64,000 nt of DNA from positions 451,809 through 515,808 of the forward strand of contig MKTZ01000016.1 in the NCBI GenBank assembly GCA_001898505.1, written 5' to 3'. The notes beneath the pieces are model-generated. The model did not search any database, was not told the origin of the DNA, and saw nothing but the letters and a program-made list of their open reading frames with translations. The first letter of the stretch is position 1. Each line of letters starts with the position of its first letter. Positions 42,753-51,900 of this stretch are shown here, in pieces. The position numbers and the translations under genes were made by a program. The DNA is from Sphingobacteriales bacterium 50-39 (lineage in GTDB: Bacteria; Bacteroidota; Bacteroidia; Chitinophagales; Chitinophagaceae).

Positions 42753-45545
42753 ATGCATATTCGGTTTGCCGGCTGGGTTTGTTTTTTATTGCTGTCTTCC
42801 GTCGCCACAGGCGCACCTGGCACACCCCCCGGCAGCATCCTCGCCCTCTATCATCGCAGCGACTCGCTCTTCCATCTTTCGAATGCCACTGCATCGAGTG
42901 ACAGCACGGCTCTTGCGGGCTTCGAAGAGGTGATCCGGCAGGTGGAAAAAGCAGTCGACTTCCCCGGGAAGGATACGTTATTGTTCCAGTCCTGGCTCAA
43001 AAAGGGCATACTGGTGGATTCCAGATCCGACTATGCGGGGGCCAAGTACGCCTATTGCCGGGCGTTCAGCTTCCACCCACCCACCGACAGCCTGCTGTTT
43101 GCCCTCTATGTATACACCGGCGCCAGCTATTACAATCTCAACTACTTCGATTCCGCCAATTATTTCCTTTTAAAGGCCGAGGCCATGGCCACACGCACCC
43201 GTGGGCAGGATGACCAGGTGAGGCTGTACAACACATTGGGCGTGCTCTATTATGACAATGGGAACTACTTGCAGGGGAAGAACTATTTCAACAAGGCGCT
43301 GGGTATCGTGGAAAGCAAAAAGCCTTTGGATACCGCATTTGCCGTGGATCTTCAAACCAATATCGCCACTTCCTATTACCATCTCGAGCAGTATGACGAG
43401 GCGCTGGCCATTTACAGGAAGCTGCTGGCCTATCATGTGTCCAGCAGCAATATCTATATCAATATGGGAAATGCGTATCTCGGGCTGGATAAGTACCCGG
43501 AGGCGCTGGCCAGTTTCAGAAAAGTGGATGCCGTCAAGGTACCGGCCGTCCTCAACGAGATGGGCTATACCGAGATGAAGCTGCAAAAGGCCGACTCGGC
43601 GGTGTGGTTCCTGGATCAATTGAAGACAAGATGGAAGAACGGGACCGGCAGTCCGAATGAGCTGGACCTGGGGATCAATGCAAGATACCGGGCCGAATTG
43701 CAAGCGGATCAGCATGACTTTATGGGCGCGTTGGCGAGCCTGCAAAAGGCCATTATTACCTTTTCACGCAACTTCCCCGAGACGGACATTCATAAGAACC
43801 CGTCGAACTTTGCAGGGACCTTTGCGTATTACAGGCTGTATGACGCCCTTGTCAAAAAGGCGGAAGTATTCTGGGACCTGTATAAAACAAGACAGGATGA
43901 CAATTCGCTGGAAGCTTCGTTCGAGGCCTATCAGGCGGCCCTGTCCCTGTTGCGATACATCGAAAAAAGCTATGACACGGATGATGCCAAGATCTTTTTA
44001 AAGAGAAAGAGCAGCCGGGCATACGATGGCGCCTTGTCCGTCTGTCTGGAATTGGGCCCGCGGCATCCCAATGGCAACTATCTCGAACAGGCTTTTGCCA
44101 TCATCGAAAAAAGCAAGGCATCCATCATTACGGCCAATCTGGAAGAAAATAGATTCGCTCATGCTCCGGGCGTAGACGCGGGGCTGTTACAGACGGAGCG
44201 CAATATCAAATACAATATCGCCCGGCTGCATGTAAAAAGTGAGGCGGCGACGGATAGAAGAGAAATGGAAGCGCTGGCCGCGGAAAAGGCCATGTATGAG
44301 ATCCAGCTGTCCCAGGTGCAAAAACAGCTGGAGCAGAATGGCACTTACTACCGGATGAAATACCAGGACAATGCCCCTACCCCGGGCCAGCTGCAAAAAC
44401 AGCTGGAGAGCAACCAGGCACTGATCAGCTTCTACGCGGCCGGCGGCGTCCTTCATGCATTTATCCTCAGTTCCGCCGTGTTCACCTATGTCCGTATCGA
44501 CTCGCTGTCGCGGCTGCAGCAGGATGCGGAGAGCTGGGTGGATGCGCTCGAGACGACGGAGAGCGGACGGAGGTTCAAGGCGGGGGCGCTGGGCGACAGG
44601 CTGTATTCCAGGCTTATAAAACCCTTACAGCAGGCTGTGCCGAGCAAGGACGAATGGATCATTATTCCCGACGGCTTCCTTTATTTTCTTCCTTTCGAGT
44701 CGCTGCCTGCGGGCGAAGGTGACAAGACGTTGCTGGAGACGACCACTATCAGCTACCGGTTCTCATCCCGGCTGCTCACTTCTCCTACCGTGAATACCGG
44801 GTCCACCGATGTCCTGTCGTTTGCGCCTTTTGCCGGGCAGGGTTCGGATGGCACGCAGTCTTTTCCCAGATTGCCCGCCAGCGGTGAGGAGATCGCGGGT
44901 CTGAAGGGAGTGCATTATTTAGACGGTCAGGCGACGAAGCGTTCGTTTCTGAAAGAGATCAATAAATACCCCATCGTACACCTGGCAACCCATGCCGTAT
45001 CATCCCTGAACAATGCGGCGGCGTCCTTTGTCGCCTTCTATCCGGTGAAGCACTCCCCCATCGAGGACTGTCTGTTCCTGGAAGAGCTGTACGGGCTCAA
45101 TCTGAATGCCACCAAGCTGGTCATCATCAGCGCCTGTGAGACAGGACAGGGTGAGCTGGTAGCCAAGGAGGGGGTGATCAGTCTGTCCCGCGCCTTTGCC
45201 TATGCGGGTTGTGGAAGCACGATCAACAGTCTCTGGAAGGCGGATGACAAAGCCACTTCCTTTATCCTGCAACGGTTCTATGTACATCTGCAAAAAGGAG
45301 AGACAAAGGCGAGAGCACTGCAGCAGGCGAAACTCGACTATCTGGCAAGCGATGCCCTCGACAAGAGTCCTGCATTCTGGGCGCATTTGGTATTGATGGG
45401 GGATGAGAGTCCCGTGTATAAGAAGAAGATCGGATGGCTTTGGGTGTTGCTGCTGGTACCGTTGGGAATGATGGTAGTGTGGGTGAGAAGGAGCGTTAAA
45501 AAGGGAAAGAAAAAGTCGACGTCTTTCATGGATGGTGGAATGTAA
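42753..45545 (+). CDS. Periplasmic, membrane-anchored TPR-CHAT protease candidate
   Basis: 930 aa. N-terminal signal peptide (about 1-20, FAGWVCFLLLSSVATGA), tetratricopeptide repeats (clear at about 105-270, for example YNLNYFDSANYFLLKAEAMA and EQYDEALAIYRKLLAYH), a coiled-coil middle, and a C-terminal CHAT domain (about 630-885) with the caspase-type dyad His747 in HLATH and Cys795 in IISACETGQG. A membrane helix (893-912) and a basic tail (RRSVKKGKKK) close the protein, placing the TPR and CHAT parts outside the cytoplasm. CHAT proteins are clan CD peptidases used in cell-death and conflict systems (for example TPR-CHAT Csx29), generally cytosolic. Convergent with a sigma/anti-sigma operon. 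Protease activity is inference from intact catalytic residues. Confidence 0.9.
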   Translation: MHIRFAGWVCFLLLSSVATGAPGTPPGSILALYHRSDSLFHLSNATASSDSTALAGFEEVIRQVEKAVDFPGKDTLLFQSWLKKGILVDSRSDYAGAKYAYCRAFSFHPPTDSLLFALYVYTGASYYNLNYFDSANYFLLKAEAMATRTRGQDDQVRLYNTLGVLYYDNGNYLQGKNYFNKALGIVESKKPLDTAFAVDLQTNIATSYYHLEQYDEALAIYRKLLAYHVSSSNIYINMGNAYLGLDKYPEALASFRKVDAVKVPAVLNEMGYTEMKLQKADSAVWFLDQLKTRWKNGTGSPNELDLGINARYRAELQADQHDFMGALASLQKAIITFSRNFPETDIHKNPSNFAGTFAYYRLYDALVKKAEVFWDLYKTRQDDNSLEASFEAYQAALSLLRYIEKSYDTDDAKIFLKRKSSRAYDGALSVCLELGPRHPNGNYLEQAFAIIEKSKASIITANLEENRFAHAPGVDAGLLQTERNIKYNIARLHVKSEAATDRREMEALAAEKAMYEIQLSQVQKQLEQNGTYYRMKYQDNAPTPGQLQKQLESNQALISFYAAGGVLHAFILSSAVFTYVRIDSLSRLQQDAESWVDALETTESGRRFKAGALGDRLYSRLIKPLQQAVPSKDEWIIIPDGFLYFLPFESLPAGEGDKTLLETTTISYRFSSRLLTSPTVNTGSTDVLSFAPFAGQGSDGTQSFPRLPASGEEIAGLKGVHYLDGQATKRSFLKEINKYPIVHLATHAVSSLNNAAASFVAFYPVKHSPIEDCLFLEELYGLNLNATKLVIISACETGQGELVAKEGVISLSRAFAYAGCGSTINSLWKADDKATSFILQRFYVHLQKGETKARALQQAKLDYLASDALDKSPAFWAHLVLMGDESPVYKKKIGWLWVLLLVPLGMMVVWVRRSVKKGKKKSTSFMDGGM

Positions 45546-45620
45546 CGGACGTTTTGCAAATTTCTTTTCAGGGCACTGCTCAACGTCGACTTTTTTCTAG
45601 GGTGGACTGTTGGTTTTACT

Positions 45621-45715
45621 GGATTGGATCCTGGTTCTTAGGATTGGATGGTTTTACAAGGTTGGATTAGTTTTCAGGATTGGATAAAGACGGTGCGATT
45701 TTCTAAGGATTGGAT
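45621..45715 (+). repeat. Short repeats GGATTGGAT, four exact copies, in CHAT-sigma intergenic region
   Basis: GGATTGGAT occurs at 45621-45629, 45641-45649, 45677-45685 and 45707-45715, with degenerate relatives (GTTGGATTAG at 45661, GGATTCGGATTG at 45725, ATTGGATCAG near 45788). Spacing is irregular (20, 36, 30 bp). The whole gap 45546-46004 holds no convincing gene; a 95-aa frame through the repeats is low complexity. The repeats may be protein-binding sites or decayed tandem repeats. Confidence 0.55.
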
Positions 45716-45933
45716 CGGCTTTCAGGATTCGGATTGTTCGAGGATCAGGTCATGTTCATTCGGATATGGTTTTGTGGCTTCATGGTATTGGATCAGGGTA
45801 TTAGAGGTTACGATCAACATTTTTCATTGGGTACGGATCTTTATTTCTTACCTGCTTACATATATTAGTAAGCGCAGAGGAAAGAGATGTAACCGGAAAA
45901 GACGATTTTTTTTTGCCCCTCCACTTTGTTTTT

Positions 45934-45981
45934 AAAAAAAATCGCCGGCGGCCCACCCCCAGGGTGCTTCAGCCACCGACG
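45934..45981 (-). terminator. Strong intrinsic terminator of the sigma/anti-sigma operon
   Basis: On the minus strand a two-tier hairpin forms: outer stem CGTCGGTGGC with GCCGCCGGCG (plus positions 45972-45981 and 45943-45952, two G-U pairs) and inner stem CACCC/GGGTG (45962-45966 with 45954-45958), followed by a T run of eight (A run 45934-45941). It lies just beyond the anti-sigma stop at 46005. To the left, a second A/T stem (45903-45913 with 45934-45944) could serve the convergent CHAT transcript. Confidence 0.8.
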
Positions 45982-46004
45982 ACGTACAAATCATTAACTA
46001 TGAG

Positions 46005-46763
46005 CTATTTAGATTCCTTATACTGGACCAATCGCAGGTCCCAGAAGGACATTTGTTCCACTTTATCGTGATAGAGATGGTTCTTATCTGCCCGGATCTT
46101 TTCCAGGATAGGCAGGGCTTCGTTCACCTTATCCTTTGCCAGCCAGCTGATGGCCAGGTAGTATTGGGCTTCATCCTGGAAATAGTCGGTACCGGCCTGT
46201 GCATTTGCCGCCATTATCTGTTCAAAATGCTCGATGGCCTCCGTATATTTTTTCAGCTCGAGATCGGCCATGCCGGTGAGGAAATCCGTCTTGTTGGTCC
46301 TTTTTGCCGGATTGAATGAAGCAATCACTGTCTGCCAGTCCTTGGCCTGGTAAGCCTTGTCCATGGCGTCCTCGTCACCGGCGCCACGGCTTGTATTGAG
46401 CGAATAAGAAGTATAATATTTATTATACAGACTGCCGGAGCTGATCGTGGCGTATTTCCAGAAGGCAGCGCCGCCGGCCATGAGTATGAGTATCGCTGCG
46501 ATCTTTGCCGCATTGCGTGTGATGCTGCGAACGATGCCTCCCGTGGGTTTTGCAACGGCCGTCTGCTGTATCTTCCATTGTTCTTTCACCGTACCCACTT
46601 CTTCATACAGGCCTGTGTCCTGTATTGCATCGACGGCCAGCCGGAGAAAACGATATTCGCGGGTAAGTTCTGGATCATTATCGATCCTCTCCTGTGTTTC
46701 GGTGGATGTTTCTCCCCGCAGGCTGCGGTCCAGATGATCGATCAATGTTTGGTTTTGTTCCAT
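46005..46763 (-). CDS. TPR-containing membrane protein, probable anti-sigma factor
   Basis: 252 aa. The N-terminal cytoplasmic part (about 1-80) includes HLDRSLRGETSTETQERIDNDPELTREYRFL, the zf-HC2-free anti-sigma-like opening common in Bacteroidota. A single membrane helix at about 86-103 (AAKIAAILILMAGGAAFW) follows, then an extracytoplasmic TPR domain (about 133-250; YTEAIEHFEQIMAANAQ, EAQYYLAISWLAKDKVNEALPILEKI). It starts 3 bp after the ECF sigma gene stop, an arrangement typical of sigma/anti-sigma pairs. The periplasmic TPR resembles that of the convergent CHAT protein and could be its docking partner or substrate (inference). Confidence 0.82.
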   Translation of the reverse strand: MEQNQTLIDHLDRSLRGETSTETQERIDNDPELTREYRFLRLAVDAIQDTGLYEEVGTVKEQWKIQQTAVAKPTGGIVRSITRNAAKIAAILILMAGGAAFWKYATISSGSLYNKYYTSYSLNTSRGAGDEDAMDKAYQAKDWQTVIASFNPAKRTNKTDFLTGMADLELKKYTEAIEHFEQIMAANAQAGTDYFQDEAQYYLAISWLAKDKVNEALPILEKIRADKNHLYHDKVEQMSFWDLRLVQYKESK

Positions 46764-46766
46764 AGG

Positions 46767-47372
46767 TTAACTTTTAACTATTTCACTTATCTGTTGAGCG
46801 ATGGCGGGGTTGCTTTTTATAAAACCCGTGAGCGTCTGCAGACATTTGTATTTTTTGTTCCTTACTACCTGTTCGTTCTCGTAGGGCAGGTGCTCGACGA
46901 GCTCTTTCATAGACAGGTTCTCATAATAGAACAGCATCAGTATCTTCTTACAGGGCTCACCCAGGTTGTTGACCAATTCACGCAGCTGCCGTTTCTTTTC
47001 CAGATCGCCTATCTCGTGGCTGATATCTGCCTCCTTCTGATCACGGCCGTATTCGAAGATCTTTTCCCGATGGCCGGACCGTTCGCGCTTCTTCAGCTCG
47101 TTGAACCAGATGTTCCTGGCGACGGATACCAAAAAGGTTTTTATACTGGCCTCCATCCGGAAGTTCCCTTTCTTTACCACTTCGATAAAGGAAACGACCG
47201 TCTCCTGGAATACATCATCGGCATCTTGTTCGCTGCCCCCATAATTAATGATAAAAGAGCTGGTAGACGCGGCATACTGCTGGTAGATGAACAGGATGGC
47301 CTTGTTCCGGCTCTGTTCCTCTCTGACGGCTACTATTAGCTCGGCGTCCGTGTATTTTACCGCGACTTTCAT
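46767..47372 (-). CDS. ECF-type RNA polymerase sigma factor
   Basis: 201 aa with sigma-70 region 2 (AILFIYQQYAASTSSFIINYGGSEQDADDVFQETVVSFIEVV; DADDVFQE is the core-binding block) and region 4 (LMLFYYENLSMKELVEHLPYENEQVVRNKKYKCLQTL, a helix-turn-helix). No region 1 or 3, hence ECF. It heads a two-gene operon with the TPR anti-sigma-like protein. Regulon unknown; the facing CHAT gene is an obvious candidate. Confidence 0.93.
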   Translation of the reverse strand: MKVAVKYTDAELIVAVREEQSRNKAILFIYQQYAASTSSFIINYGGSEQDADDVFQETVVSFIEVVKKGNFRMEASIKTFLVSVARNIWFNELKKRERSGHREKIFEYGRDQKEADISHEIGDLEKKRQLRELVNNLGEPCKKILMLFYYENLSMKELVEHLPYENEQVVRNKKYKCLQTLTGFIKSNPAIAQQISEIVKS

Positions 47373-47569
47373 AAATTGGTAAGTTCTGAAGTATGAAATG
47401 TAACCATCCGCTTCAAAAATATCAGGGGGTTAATTAAAGGGTTCCTCGTACCCAATAAAACGACAGGAACGCCATTCAATTGTATATTAGTGAGTTACAG
47501 AAGTCAGCATGTGTAATACACTGATAAATAGCAAATTAGGCTCCAAAATCCCCCTCCGGTATTAAAAAT

Positions 47570-48700
47570 TTAATTTCCGGTCTGTCGTCCCATCTCGTCA
47601 AATACGGCCCGGAAACAGTTCCAGGGTGTGCGTTGAGGATCTGCCGGCCTGCCGTTGGGGCGTGTTGCCGGCTGCGCGACGCCATAATATCCTTGCAAAA
47701 ATCTATCCGTGGGTGACCAGGTAGTTTCCACAATACCCAGAAACCTTTGTTTCATTTCGGGTGTGGATCCCTGCCGGAAGTTGACCATGTCCCTGACCTG
47801 GGTGATGCCGACACCGGGATCTCTCCAGGGACAGGTGACCACGCGGAACCCTTTCATGGCAAAGAGCACCGCCGTCTTGTCAGCACGCTCATAATGCCAG
47901 TCGCAGATGACGACGTCCTTCGGGATCATATCGATGGCGCGATGGGTATTGTTATAGCTGGCTTCCCACTCGCCAATGCCCGTGGTCTTGCCGTCCAGGA
48001 GCCTGTCCCCCCATATCCACATCTCCCTCCCTTTTTGAACGATGTGATCGTGCAGCGCCCGTACCTCGCCGGCAAAGAGTTCCGCCTTGTCCCTGCCGCC
48101 GCAGCGGGGGCATTGGTCTTCTCCTATATAAAATACTTCGTCCATGCCTGCATGAAAGGCGTCTGCTTCGAATGCATCGCATAGCTCGTCGATGACGGCA
48201 AAGAGCACGTCATGAAGACCAGGCGCCAGGGGGCAATAACTTTTGCAATAGAGTTTATCCGCATTGGGCCATTCATATTTTTCCGGGAATTTGACCCAAG
48301 GCGTCTCGTCGAACTGTGGATAGGCTTTCATGAGCTTGTTTGGCGTGCTGGCCCAGGACTGGTGTCCCAGCAAATTGATCTGTGGGATGATGCGGATCTT
48401 GTGACGCTGGCATGCCTGTACGATCTTTTTAGCATCCGCCCCCGACAGGGCATCCGTGTCCGACAGTTCGGGGTGGCTGGTGAACTGGTAGCGGTAGTCG
48501 ATGAGAAGGAAGAGGGTATTTACCTTGCGGGATGACAGCTCCTTGTCGATGAAGGTGACAAAGGAGTCCACGCCGGCCGGTCTGGGAGCGTTGATACAAA
48601 AGCCGCGAACGGGCAGGATGCTATCGATGTTCTTTTGCGGGAAGGCGGACAGGGCGGCGATGCCTAATAATAGTGTTGCCAGCAAGGTCTTTATACGCAT
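47570..48700 (-). CDS. Secreted GH20-like beta-N-acetylhexosaminidase-type protein
   Basis: 376 aa with a signal peptide (LLATLLLGIAALSAFPQK). The TIM barrel carries FHAGMDEVF with the Asp187-Glu188 pair used by GH20 in substrate-assisted catalysis, plus QINLLGHQSW and IWGDRLLDG barrel strands. It lacks the N-terminal GH20b domain of typical hexosaminidases, as do several Bacteroidota family-20-like proteins. Likely acts on GlcNAc or GalNAc termini in the periplasm or outside. Lies 258 bp downstream of the GH38 gene on the same strand. Confidence 0.85.
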   Translation of the reverse strand: MRIKTLLATLLLGIAALSAFPQKNIDSILPVRGFCINAPRPAGVDSFVTFIDKELSSRKVNTLFLLIDYRYQFTSHPELSDTDALSGADAKKIVQACQRHKIRIIPQINLLGHQSWASTPNKLMKAYPQFDETPWVKFPEKYEWPNADKLYCKSYCPLAPGLHDVLFAVIDELCDAFEADAFHAGMDEVFYIGEDQCPRCGGRDKAELFAGEVRALHDHIVQKGREMWIWGDRLLDGKTTGIGEWEASYNNTHRAIDMIPKDVVICDWHYERADKTAVLFAMKGFRVVTCPWRDPGVGITQVRDMVNFRQGSTPEMKQRFLGIVETTWSPTDRFLQGYYGVAQPATRPNGRPADPQRTPWNCFRAVFDEMGRQTGN

Positions 48701-48815
48701 GGGGAAGTGTATTTGGTACTACAATCTACACAAACAACCATGAAATACGGACATCTATTTCGGCAGCATATCGATGGCTAAACAAGACCGTCCGGCGAAA
48801 TCGCTATATTAGTGA

Positions 48816-48906
48816 ATGACTGAACCTAACGCACCTATTTATTCCATCCCCCTGCGCTACCGGAAGATGGAGAACCTCCACATTGTCTTCTGGCTTTTCA
48901 AGGGTA
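48816..48906 (+). pseudogene. Truncated 5' fragment of a small conserved gene
   Basis: From ATG 48816 the first 29 or so residues (ending MENLHIVFWLFK) look like the start of a Bacteroidota small membrane-protein family that, from memory, begins MENLHI-FWLLKD-SW. After about 48906 the same frame continues through sequence antisense to the end of the GH38 gene and is no longer protein-like. This looks like a gene cut off when the glycosidase region was joined. The end coordinate is approximate. Confidence 0.45.
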
Positions 48907-48958
48907 GCCATCACCGTGCGGTATGGGGGCGAGGAGCAAACCATGTGAGACCGCCAGG

Positions 48959-51900
48959 TTATGGCCGCTCAACCCTCACCGTGACCAGGTCCCAGGGAGC
49001 GATATCGATATCGCGCTGTACGGGGGCCAGGGGCAGCTCGGCTGTATTGCTGTAATGCATGGCCCCTGTCTGCGCCGACCATTGCAGGGATGTTGCCGCC
49101 TGCCGCCCTGAGGAGTTGAAGAGCGTGATGATCCAGGCCTTCCCGTCTTCGCTGGGTTTCAGGGCCTGTACGATGACGTCGTTGTTACTCACTGTCAGCA
49201 ACGGGAGGGTATGTTCCTTATCCAGGGCACGGGTGATCACGAGCGGCTGGGTGAGGCCTGTGGCAAACCGGGTGGCTTCCGCCGGAGAGAACTGGCTATG
49301 GGGCCGCAGCGCATAGCGGAAGGTGATGATCCCTTCCTGGTAGGCCCGGTAATTTGTCTCCCAGTGGTTATTGATAGCCCATGAATAGATCTTTTGGGTA
49401 GGCTCGATCTTCTTGCGCCATACATCCGGATTGGACTGACCGCCTAATAACGTGGCCGTGATGCCTCCTACTTCCAGCAGCGGCGCGTCGAGGGTCACCC
49501 AGGTGATACCCAACTGATCATTGCTTACATCCGCCCACTGTCCAACTTCCAGCCAGTTCTTGCAGGAGCCGGGTATCTGGTCCTTTTCGGGCTGCATGAC
49601 GCTAAAGGGGATGTCGATATGTACCTGTCCATCCGTGACATGAAAGGGAAATCCAAAATTCACGCTCTCCTTGCCGCCCGTATTGGCCCAGGCATAATCG
49701 CCGGGATGGGGGTTCAGCTCCGCGCGTTGTTTATCCAGGATATTGGTCATTTCCAAAAAGTCGAAGCCGTTGGCCAGCCGGACCTCGCGGGTCAGCTTAT
49801 TACAGCCGGGGGCGGAGGATTCGATGAGAAGGGTTGCGAGGACGGGTCCTTTTTCTTTGAGCGTGATCTTTACCGGACCATTGCGCTGGAGATCCTTGAG
49901 GTTGCTGCCGTGCAGAAAGAGATAGTCGTTGGCGTATGCGCCGGCGGCGGAGTCGATGAAGTTATTCTCGAGCGTGTGGCTGCGGACGCTGGCGATGGCG
50001 CCCGTGGCGGGATCGATGGTTACCCGGATCACCCCATTGTCCAATGTATTGTTTACAACCTGCACCTCGCCGGATGCAGCTGTTTTTTTTGTGGTCTTTG
50101 AAATAAAGTAACGTCTGGAAGCATAGGGCGGTATGTCCGTGGCAACAAAAGCCAGCTCACCCGTGGAGAGACGCTGGGATGGGATCACTGCGCCCGTTGC
50201 ATCCTTTATGAGATCGCCCCGGGCGGACAAGGCAGCGGGTACGAGCACGAGATTGGTGCGGGTCCAGGAGTTGGTATTGAAGACGTCGATGGCGTCGCGG
50301 TTGGGGCTGGCATTGGAGCTTGCGCCCGGCGTGGCGTCGGCCAGCAGGGATCTCGACAGTGCGCTGGCGGAATCCGCATAGGATTTTTTGATCTCCCACT
50401 GTTCGATGGTCTTTTGGCTCAGGGGGTTGGTGACGCTGACATCTGCGCCCCAGGTATGTTCGGAATACAGGAGCACGTTGCGCCATGCGTCGTTGAACCG
50501 GGCGGCCGGGTATTTATCGGGACTGATCATAGCCCATAGGGTCTCTGCCTGTGACAGACGCGAAGAGCTGGTCCTGTTCCCGGAAGTCTCCAGGGCGGAG
50601 GAGGCCGCGCCGTCCTCCCAATATCCAGTCCAATCGCCCTGCACGGTTGGCAGCCTGTCGCCATATGCCTCTTCAAAAGCTTTGAATGCCCGGCTGGTGG
50701 AGGAGATGATAAAATGAGGGGCGATGTATTTCTCGTTCCATTCTTTTACAAAATCGCTGATCTCGAGTTCGGGGACGGCGTTGTCTCCGTGACCGCTCCA
50801 CCGGATATAGGATATCCCATAGGGATAGTTGACCTTTCGCAACGCATCGGTATAGGAGGCGACGAACTGGGGTGACAGGTACGAGCCATGTGACAGGGCA
50901 TATCCTTTATAGGGTATCCAGACCAGGAGCTTTTCCTTACCGGACTGTGAAAGCCAGTAGAAGGGTTTGTTCTCCCAGGACGGGAGGATGTCGCCAATGC
51001 GATCGAAATAATTCGGGGCGGCGGAGAAATATTTTATTCCGGCCTGGGCCATGGCCTCGACCGTACCCCAGGTATAGCCGGGGACATCGCTGATCATGGC
51101 GGCATCTACCTTGACACCTGTCTGTTTTTCCAGCTCGGTAGAAAATTTGAAGAGCCGCAGCAGCTCTTCGGGGCGGCAAAGACCTGTGAGGGTATTCAGG
51201 TACATGCCGTTCAGGGCCACTCCCCCATCCTTTAGCGCGTCCAGGAAGTCCTGTTTTTGCTGTGTGCTCATGCGACGCAAGAACAGGTCGGCTACATACG
51301 TGCCTTCGAGGTTCCATACAAAGCGGGCGCCGTCGGGATAATCTTTTGTACGCCGGGCGTATTCGATGCCCTTTAGCAGGTTGTCGATCTGCTTCTTCTC
51401 CACGGCCGTCTGTATCTCCGTATAGCCAATATCGTTATGCGAATGCGGGAGCATATAGATAGTCCGCACTTTGACGGGCTGTAGCGCCAGGGTCCTTTCG
51501 CCAACGGGCCTACCGGCCTGTTCCACCTTTACAACGACGGACGAATCCGTGGTCACCACGGGGGTGCGCAGGTCCAGCTGCTGGCTGCCCGCCGCCAGCT
51601 GTATTTGTTGGGGGGCCATGCCCCGGATCTTTATCGTCAGCTCACCGGGTGCTCCGGTGTTCAGTACGGACAGCTGTGCGGGCTGATAGGGTGCGTTGCC
51701 GCCGCGGGCTATGAAGGGAAGACCCTGTACACCGGACAAAAACACGGCGCCGCGTACGGGTTGTATAGTAATCCCGGCGGGCGCCTCGAGACCCAGCCAA
51801 TCGTAGATGAACCAGCTGCCGCTGGTGGTGGTGATGCTGATGCTGTTGTCGCCCTTGCTCAGCAGGCTTGCGGGGAAGGCGATGTCGAGGTCATAGGGAT

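Noticed and set aside
45648..45935. 95-codon plus-strand frame through the GGATTGGAT repeats
   Set aside because: Low-complexity Trp/Ile/Phe-rich translation produced by the repeats, ending in a poly-F run from a T tract.
47410..47425. CAAAAATA, reverse complement of the -7 consensus TAnnTTTG, before the sigma factor gene
   Set aside because: No -33 element at suitable spacing; too weak to call a promoter.
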